From contig JABELC010000008.1 of NCBI GenBank assembly GCA_028455995.1, forward strand, positions 1,177,501 to 1,241,500: DNA of 64,000 bases, written 5' to 3'. The position numbers and the translations under genes were made by a program. A model generated the notes under the pieces. That model searched no databases. It worked only from the letters and a program-made list of their open reading frames with translations, and was not told where the DNA came from. Shown piece after piece: positions 56,484 to 64,000 of this stretch (position 1 is the first letter of the stretch; every line of letters begins with the position of its first letter). This DNA is from Scleromitrula shiraiana (Eukaryota > Ascomycota > Leotiomycetes > Helotiales > Sclerotiniaceae).

Positions 56484-57758
56484 TTACCATTCGGGCAGGG
56501 GAGGTGCTCCTCTCTGCCTCCTCCATGCATTACAATTATCGACAAAGTCTCTTCCGAGTAACCAGCCCCATCTCTCCAAGATTGGTTGCGAAACCTCCCA
56601 TGAGACTGCATTGAATGGATCATCTCCCCAGATAATTATCTGACCCACATCCTCTGCTTCTCCTATGCAACTTCCAAAATCTCGAATAAAGCTTCGGGAA
56701 ACATCCCCGCTCAAAGATATGAGACGATCTCTCAAAGAAGGTGAGGCGATCAAATCAATGGCGTAATAATGAGGTGTTTCGAGTTGTGCTTTGGTTGGCT
56801 TGAGGCTGGAAGGTAGGTGATCGGTCATGGAGCGAAGGACGGCGAGATGTCGATCTGGGGAAGAACCATTCGTAATCGCGGGATTGGAGAGCAGAGGACG
56901 GAAGAGATCTAAAATCCGAGCACAGCTCTTTTTACGATCGTATGGTGTCATGATCATTGAAACGCTTTAACATACGTTAATTCCATGAATAATAATACGT
57001 GTCGTCGGTACTAACAAGTGGGCCTACTAACTTTGGTCTTGTAGAAGTTGACCTCGATTGATCGGCGCTGCTGATGGTGCGGCCGGTTCGAGGAATGCTT
57101 AGTGATGGATGTTGAAAATTTGAGGATCCCATTGTAGGGTTTTGATACCCTGATAATTCAGGTGAGCTTTGTGGATTGTGTGGACGGATTCCGGATTGAG
57201 GTACCATAGAATATGGCTGAGAAGACATAATTGGATCGGCATATGCATGCATAGAAGGCGGAATCATCGATGATGTCAAAGACATCGATGCAATCGGTGG
57301 CATTAAATCTGAACTTAAAGAAGGTGGGCTACCTGCGTTTGACATCGATGCACCGGAGATGGATGGAGAAAGAGAGTATTGTCGATGATCATTCGACATT
57401 TGTCCTCCTGGTGCAAGCAGAAGACCTTGTGAAGTCGAACCGTAAAGTTGTGTTCTGAGAGCTTCATTTTCTCTTCTGAGTTCTTCGTTTTGGTATCTTA
57501 AACGTTCGATCTCATCGGATTGCTCAGAGCTCTGTTCTTTTTGTGCTTGCTCGAGGTTCTTGAGGTGTTCCTTTCTTCGTCGGCCTGGATTTATGATTAG
57601 CTTTGTAAGTTAGGAAAATAACTCTTTGGATTACATACGGAATTCTCTTTGCGCAAGACGATTATACTAAAAACTTTTGTAAGTATGGTTATTGTAGTTG
57701 CCTTGGAACAAGAACATACCTCGCGCTTCCGTTCTTCTTTATCCGCGCTGGAGTCCAT
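56484..57758 (-). CDS. bZIP transcription factor with DUF3425 domain
   Basis: Four exons: 57758-57720, 57666-57639 (28 nt), 57584-57032 and 56964-56484, giving 366 aa. The short first exons assemble the basic region: MDSSADKEERKRE, YNRLAQREF, RRRRKEHLKN. The N-R-L-A-Q-R-E-F-R core is of the fungal AP-1-like/Yap class. A leucine-zipper heptad stretch follows (IERLRYQNEELRRENEAL). The middle is Ser/Pro/Met-rich. The C-terminal 160 residues (TPYDRKKSCARILDLFRPLL, then GDDPFNAVSWEVSQPILERW, and FVDNCNAWRRQRGAPPLPEW) are the DUF3425 domain found in many fungal bZIP factors. The last intron (donor at 57031, 67 nt) is the least certain part. If retained, it adds about 19 residues and a stop, removing DUF3425. 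A nuclear role in stress or development is likely; targets are unknown. Confidence 0.9.
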
Positions 57759-58485
57759 TGTGGTTGATAGGAAGTATTGCCTAGAATGTTGGATGGTTGT
57801 TGTTGTGGATACGATGGTCATGTTGGGTGATGCCTAGAAGATATATAAACAAGTGAAGTTTGAACAAATCTGTAAAGAAAGTTATATCGGTCAATCCTTC
57901 GAGGACCGCAGTGAGATCATATACCCTTGCACTCTGGCATCTCATCCTACAGAGTGTGCTCTTGTAGGCGCATGGGACTCCCAATCAAGGCGAAGGCTCC
58001 GAGCTAATCCTCAGCCTTGAACCTTTAAGACCATCCTATTTTTTTTAGGGTGGGGTTAGAAACCACCGACCGCCATAAGCAATTCCACCCGTTAGATTGA
58101 CCAGGGGGGGACATGAGTGGATGCCACTGGGATTCATGGATGGTAATGTAGGGATGCCATGCGCTTGAGATTTGATGTACTAGGATTATTTCAAGTGTCA
58201 GAGGTTCTCCATGTTTCTTCAGTTACCTTGTGTGACCAGAACTCATTCAGCAAATAACGAGTCGGCCTCGAATGATGGCCATTACTTCCTTTCTTGGCTT
58301 GAATACTCATCATACTAATACAATTAGTATTTCCAACATACTTTTGAAACTTGAAGGTCTACAGAGGTATCATCCTATCAAGTTTAATCCATACACACCT
58401 CCTTGGTTGGTAATATAGAATAGGATATCCGCATCTAAACCTACTCCCACTATCGTTGTACAATAGTGGAAATTGATAGTTACCA

Positions 58486-58743
58486 TCATCGTAATACTCG
58501 ATAAAGTATAACCCTAGACGCCAATGATCGAAATTTTGCTATTTTCATCCTGATAGTAGTGATTATTTCAAGCTGAGCCTTGGATTGGAAATATTCGGCA
58601 GCAGTAAACTTTGTAGGGCTAGCGGCACGGTGATCCTCTAGTTTCGTTGTTTTGGTACTGTAGAGATCTCGGGTTGAGCCCGGTGGGGAACTGGTACGAC
58701 GGATTGGAAATCTATGCCACAACTTAAAATCAGAAACTACCAA
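58486..58743 (-). other. coding-like fragment, unrecognised
   Basis: A minus-strand frame reads FPIRRTSSPPGSTRDLYSTK and then AASPTKFTAAEYFQSKAQLE. Its balanced composition looks protein-like, and a CATAG acceptor-like site precedes FPIRR. No upstream exon or family could be found, so it may be an exon of a lost gene or chance. Confidence 0.2.
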
Positions 58744-59308
58744 TCATAATCTTTCTGTACTCGATGTATTAATACTCTGGATTAGTGTTTGAACTTTGAT
58801 CGAAATATCGAATACTAGACGTCGATGTCAGATTTATCCTTGGTTAGATACATCCGTCTTGCCATGTAGACTTAAGGTTTCGGTATGAATCCGTACACCT
58901 AGACAGATATTGGTTCACTGAAGTAAGAATTTACGAGCAGACTGGTAAAGGGCTGTGATAATTCACATGTTGACGTGTGGTTAATATCTATACATAGTAT
59001 ATTCTAGAGACTAGGGGGTTGAAAAATAGCCAAGGGTAAGTAGGAATTCAAGTGGGTGATATGAGGCAATGATTCTATTTCCCAGGAACCAGGAACAACG
59101 AACTTGCCAGACCTTGCGAGACCGAGGATGCTGACATACAATCTTTAATTTGTTGGATTTACGGTCTTGGAACCTGCAACAATGCTGCAATAGGTCATCA
59201 CCAAATTAGCAAAATATGGTAAGCAAAACTTCCTGCTACACTCCTATCTGACTTTCTGATTCGAATGGAATTGTTAAGTCTTGGACTAGCTTTGTATCCT
59301 TTGTAAAG

Positions 59309-59690
59309 TTAGGAATTACCAAAGAAGATCCTACTAATTCGCATATTTTGGCGGCGTAGATCCATCAATCGCTCGCGTTCCAATTCGTTTAAGGCTCGGA
59401 GGTCGGTCAAATGCAAGGCATGTGTTGCACAAAGCCACGGAGGCCACCAAAAGTTCATAAAGTTAGCCAAGAGTTGAGAGGCACAGTGGCTGTCAGCCTT
59501 GCGTTGACACCAGAAGAAAATTTGATACCGCATTAGATTAGTAATGATAAAGTTACACCCGCCGTGTACAAAGTAATTGAACGAGTGGAGAAAATAGGGT
59601 CCAAATAAGAACAAACCAGGATCTCTCTTGTGGCCGGGTCGTCATGACCGCCCCAAAGATCAATGAGATCTTGTACCAGATGGCTGGGAC
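59309..59690 (-). pseudogene. coding-like fragment in two frames, unrecognised
   Basis: On the minus strand one frame reads LVQDLIDLWGGHDDPATREI (around 59640-59690). A second frame then continues to a stop at 59309 with LNELERERLMDLRRQN near the end. Both look protein-like, but the frames change between them without a splice pair I can defend. I read it as debris of a gene I do not recognise. Confidence 0.25.
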
Positions 59691-61529
59691 AAGATGCTTA
59701 TATCACACTATGCCATGCTACACATAAAAAAAGGACGACTGGAGATACAAAACAAATAGTCATCTTGCTAAGTACATATGACTATTGGTGACATATGCGT
59801 ATAGTTTTTACAAGTCGTATATTCTGTGTCAAAACCTTATTGATGATAAGCTGAGAGAAAAGAGGAATCATTTCGAATAAGATATGAGGTATATTTTATT
59901 GGCCAGCTTCTTTGCCAAATTCGACCCTCCGTCCCCGTCTCGTGCGAATATAACTTGGCTAATATGGGTATAAACAGTACGACCTTGACTCACTTGTGCC
60001 ATGGACATCGCTTGTCAGTAGTCGCTTGCTGAAAGTAGTAAAGTTCTCATAGCCCACCAGGTAAGTCTAGTGGAGATGAGCTTAAAGAACCTCAAACCAG
60101 GAAGACCAATCTTGAGTTTACTAAACACTCGATCTGCATCCAAGTAAACGAAAAAGTATCGCAGAGAACTCGGCGATACGCTGAATAACCCCACAAACCA
60201 CAAACCGGTCATAGTCACTTCGTGCGAGTACTATTCTATGCGAAAGAGACTAGATACTAAAGGAGTAAGTCCCGCACGAGCACACCAAGTGCACTAGTTT
60301 GAAAACGATGGCTATCAAGCGAGACTATGCCCTTTAAAAATTTAACAACTAACATTTGTTGGCGGCCGTCTAGTCGACCATGAAACCTTAAGGAGGTCAC
60401 TTAATAGACGCATCGATCATTGCCATTGATGTACAAGTACCGCGCGCTACTGTCGCCAATATCCAACCTTAATCTTTAAAATTTTCTCATGATGAAGAAA
60501 GCCTACCGCTATAGGTGATTAGATAACCCGTCGCTAAGCCGGTCCATCATCATGGATGATTCTGCAATGGAGAGAATTATTTGGAATCTCATCCCATGGG
60601 TTGTGTGGGCTATTACATTTCAACCACGTTGAAAGATTGAAGATTTTGGGGAATCCCACCCTCAATCCCATCCCTTCCCATGTCCACCCCATCCATCCCA
60701 TGGAAGAATCCTCCAATCCCTGGAATGAAACTAGCAACAGAACAAAATTACCGCAACTCCTACTGCGAATCCTGCCAAATATTCAACGCATTGACAGCAA
60801 ATAGCCACGGCTGAAAAGGAGACGACCCTGTCACCAGCGATGTTGGAAGAGCTTCAAAGATAGTATCTCTGTACAGTACCGTCAGTTAGGTGTTGATCGA
60901 ACAAACTTGCAAGAAATTATCATGTCGGTTGGGAATACAACATTTCCAGGAAGATAGGTATTAACCTCACGAACTTGTAAGAACCATCATGGTGCTCGTC
61001 CTCGTCCCTGTCCTTGCCTTATTCACTTGCTTCGCATTACTCTCGCCAACTTACTTGTTCACATCTTGACAACAACAACAGCAAGCAAAAAATTCACAAA
61101 CAAGCCTCAAGGCACCGTGGTGGCGCCGGCAATCCTACTCGGAGCATCCCACGAGTACACACATCATCAAATATGGATATACAATCCACATGGAGGCAAT
61201 CGGATCAGAACTGCATCTCCACGATCGTTAACGAGGCGTAAAGCTTCATATATTTCGCATTCGTCATTTAGTAATATAAGACAACCCGTTCGTTTCTTGT
61301 CTGATGTTGTCTCATCGGTAAGGCTGATTCTGCAAGTACCTTACTTCTTTAAATAGCAACCGATGATGGAATTGAAACCAAATGTCTCACTTTGATAAAA
61401 TTTGTAGCTGTGCTGGCTCGCTGTCGGTGGCTGGGAACTCCACTATCTTGAGAGTGTTTTCATGGTGATCCGAACAACTATTCCGCCTACCGGTACGTAC
61501 TATGTAGGTATATAGTACATATAGACTGG

Positions 61530-61562
61530 GGTATTGGTATTGGTATTGGTATTGGTATTGGT
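61530..61562. repeat. (TATTGG)n hexanucleotide repeat
   Basis: Five to six perfect GGTATT units. Confidence 0.95.
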
Positions 61563-61803
61563 TACGGCGACAACACAGCTAACCATTTATTTATATTTAT
61601 ATTAATATTTATATCCATGGATCTAAATCTCGAGTTGCTCAAGTGCTTTAAAGCACAGCATTGCTTTCGTCCCGGGTATCAATTTAAGCTTCTTTCGTAC
61701 CCTTAAAATTGCATGGTTACTTGTGGCTTTACTTGCTTACAGCCACTTCCATCCCATTCATTCGGATCACCTAAAATATTGGATTACTCGTGTATGACAT
61801 TTT

Positions 61804-61828
61804 ATTTTATTTATTTATTTATTTATTT
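61804..61828. repeat. (TTTA)n tetranucleotide repeat
   Basis: About six TTTA units in the spacer downstream of the ethanolamine kinase. Confidence 0.9.
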
Positions 61829-62090
61829 GATTATTGGGATTTGCTATATGCTGTTTAATAAATTTCTCATGGGGTATTATTTTTCGTCGTTGAAGACTCC
61901 ACGGTTCTAGAAGTACAGAAACCTCTCCTTTTTACCTTTTTCTTCTTCTTCCTGTCCTGGATTTCCTTCTAGGCGTTGAAGCCTGATTTTTAACCGTTTC
62001 TGAATATGCAATGCAATGCAACGCAAATTCGCTGCAAATAGTAGAAACTAAATGTACAATCTATCAAGAATCATGTAACTTTTAGTATTT

Positions 62091-63496
62091 TTAAGCTTCC
62101 TGTGCCCATCTTCGTTCTCTCAACGGTGCTTCCTTGCCAGAAGCCTCACGGCTCCCATCAATTTCCTCCCGCCATGCCCAATACTCCCCCAGTCTAATCT
62201 CCGCATATGCAGCATAATCGAAATCTATTTGCGAAATTTGGGCTTGAATCAAAGCCCAGATACCCCAATAGAAGCCTGGAACTCCTCTGAAGAGATCTAC
62301 CTCAGCGAACATTTTCTCAACTTCTGCTTCTTCATTGAACGTCTCATTCAGATGAGAGTAATAACTTTGAATATATTCGCGAATGAAATCACGCCTTTCA
62401 GAGCGTGTTGGTAAATATTGATGCTCACAATCAAATCCTCCCCATTCTGCAAAATGATTGGCAATGTCAAAGGCTGCTGGGGATGGAGTTGCATATTCGT
62501 AGTCGATGAAACTGACTGTTTCTACAGGAACTGGGGAAGTAGCACTGGAGGGTCGAGGTTGGACAATGACGTTACCACTCAAAAGGTCGCAGTGGGCAAA
62601 TACGAGCTGTGAAAGATTTCCATGGTTAGCACGGCTTGCAATGGTAGTTAATCACGGGAAACGCAGTCTTGTGGGAACACTACTTGACAATAGGATCAAC
62701 TCAAGTCGCATTGGGTTTCACGGAGGTCACTCACACTGTTGTTACCAAGACCTGGTCGATCACTAAGTTCGGTAACCAACCGAGTCAATTCCTGCTGCAA
62801 ACCTGCTTGCCGCAATTTTTCTGCGTCAGACACCGCTGGGAGTGCGTATATCCATTTTTGCATTACTGTCCAAACATTGGGTGCAGGCTTTCCAGGAGCA
62901 ACATTATCAATTGCAGCTTGCTGTGAAGGATTCATTCGGCTTTCCGTAGCAGTCGCCAAATCGAATGGATCATTTCCATTTATTTCCTCCGAAAGAGGCT
63001 CACGAACCGATGCAAGACATGGAACGACTGCATGCCATTCTGCCAAACGTCTAGCTACTCCACGCCAAATTGTCTGTCTTCTGAGATCCGCTGGACTTGT
63101 GACTGCGCCTCGAATAAACCGATATAGCATACCATTTTTAAACCGAGCAAGTAATGCGGGTGCCAAATTGTATTGTGTAAGTAGCTCATGATTCTGGGTT
63201 TCGCGCTCCCGATCGATTATCAAATCTGTACCCTGACCGTAGGCTCGGAGTAGAACAGCCTCATTATCAATTTCCTCTGCAGAAAGTCCCGGTCTCTTAT
63301 TAATAACTTTTAACAACGTATTTGTAATGCCATCTGTAAATCGTATAAATTCAATTTCACCATCAGTTTGTTCCCAATCGGGGAACAATGTAAGGATTAG
63401 ACGTAAGGCTGATGTTTGAGATTCGGAGGAATTGTACGAAAGGGGGATGAAACGAATTTTGCCAGTTGTAGCTTTTGGGGTTGGTTTGGTACTCAT
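62091..63496 (-). CDS. ethanolamine kinase (choline/ethanolamine kinase family)
   Basis: The enzyme phosphorylates ethanolamine with ATP, the first step of the CDP-ethanolamine (Kennedy) route to phosphatidylethanolamine. Two exons: 63496-62735 and 62606-62091, giving 425 aa. The start MSTKPTPKATTGK is the first ATG in a frame that is open further upstream. Motifs in order: FTDGITNTLLKV (phosphate-binding loop region), Brenner's motif HCDLLSGNVIV (catalytic Asp) just after the splice, and FIDYEYATPSPAAFDIANHF (choline-kinase motif with Mg2+-binding Asp). The join GLGNNS/LVFAHCDLL is phase 0 and removes a 128-nt intron, long for this window. Ethanolamine rather than choline preference is inferred from overall resemblance to EKI-type proteins. 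Confidence 0.93.
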
Positions 63497-64000
63497 GTTT
63501 GTTGGTGGCCCAAATAGCAAGTTAACGAGAAGGATTCGGTTTCGAAGTGGTGCTTGTACTGCTTGACCACTATTAATAACCTGCAAATGACCAGGTCTTA
63601 CTTCGTGCGAACCAACTTACATCGTTATAGGCTGAATTAATTCAAGAATTAAGATGGTAGAGGATGAGCGAGGTCCGACTTATTTCCAGTCTAGTAACTT
63701 CACGAAAACTAGATTGTCCAACGAATTGACGAGATGCGAAAATCGGAATCTGCTAAGAATGGGAGTATATTCAGATGTTACTATATCGCAAGTTTCGACG
63801 ACAAAAGGATCGTCGACTGCATCCACCTTTCTTTTAAATTGATGCGTTGGTCTTTTTGGTAAGGAGAGGAAAGGAAAGGAAAGGAAAGGAAAGGAAAGGA
63901 AAGGTAAGGAAAGGAGGAATATTGAGGCGCAACCACTTGGGATGTTGTCGATGAGACTTTATTAGCAGATATGTTATATAAACAAAATCAAAAGGGGTGA
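63497..64000. other. upstream region of the ethanolamine kinase
   Basis: This is the presumed promoter and leader of the kinase. A GGAAA array occupies the right part (separate entry). A 62-codon stretch at 63654 (+) has no support as a gene. Confidence 0.5.
63861..63916. repeat. (GGAAA)n pentanucleotide repeat
   Basis: About ten GGAAA units with one GGTAA interruption near the window edge. Confidence 0.95.

Larger units (their letters stand above)
57759..62090. other. 4.3-kb gene-poor region
   Basis: It begins with the bZIP promoter. No intact gene is supported. Minus-strand coding-like fragments occur at 58486-58743 and 59309-59690 (separate entries), and a TATTGG array lies near 61530. 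A 67-codon stretch at 60015-60218 (-) and open stretches at 61014-61356 (+) have no motif. Confidence 0.5.

Overview
The window is nuclear DNA of a filamentous ascomycete. The genes have short introns (mostly 45-100 nt, GT-AG, with CTAAC-like branch sites) and untranslated regions rich in microsatellites. The gene set is typical of Pezizomycotina: an ATG11 scaffold, a COT-1/NDR kinase, a bZIP-DUF3425 factor, a fungal CorA-like protein and an IEC1-like zinc finger. Protein style and A+T-rich spacers suggest Leotiomycetes (a Sclerotiniaceae-like fungus), but that is an impression and no search was made. I rebuilt exon structures by reading splice sites. Wherever an intron is claimed, the joined reading frame was checked arithmetically.

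Layout. 0.1-24 kb is a dense housekeeping block: a conserved UPF0643-like protein, eIF3h, S-adenosylhomocysteine hydrolase, ATG11 (-), a CENP-H-like kinetochore protein, the COT-1 kinase, a CCCH zinc-finger protein (-), tubulin cofactor E (-), SF3A2 and a peroxisomal crotonase (-). 24-27 kb is gene-poor, with coding-like debris. 27-44 kb holds an IEC1-like zinc-finger protein (-), a pyridoxal-reductase-like aldo/keto reductase (-), an orphan charged protein (-), a broken FHA-kinase pseudogene, tRNA-Gln (-), a four-TM membrane protein (-), NAR1, a SUZ-domain protein (-), a tiny three-exon protein, an SDR and an intron-containing initiator tRNA-Met. 45.8-51 kb carries a CCHC zinc-knuckle protein, a GNAT acetyltransferase (-) and a seven-exon CorA-like membrane protein. 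51-56.5 kb is a gene desert crowded with microsatellites of changing unit. 56.5-57.8 kb is a bZIP factor (-). 57.8-62 kb is another desert with coding-like fragments. 62.1-63.5 kb is an ethanolamine kinase (-).

The genes do not form a pathway cluster. Several divergent pairs share short promoters (ATG11/CENP-H, TBCE/SF3A2, four-TM/NAR1, SUZ/tiny protein, GNAT/CorA), and NAR1 and the SUZ gene converge with only 22 bp between stop codons. I found no clear new multi-gene system, mobile element or biosynthetic cluster. The most useful observations are gene structures a naive reading would miss: the 13-nt terminal exon of SAH hydrolase, a GC-AG intron, 6- and 7-nt start exons, a tRNA intron in an initiator tRNA, and a kinase pseudogene broken at probable C-to-T sites.
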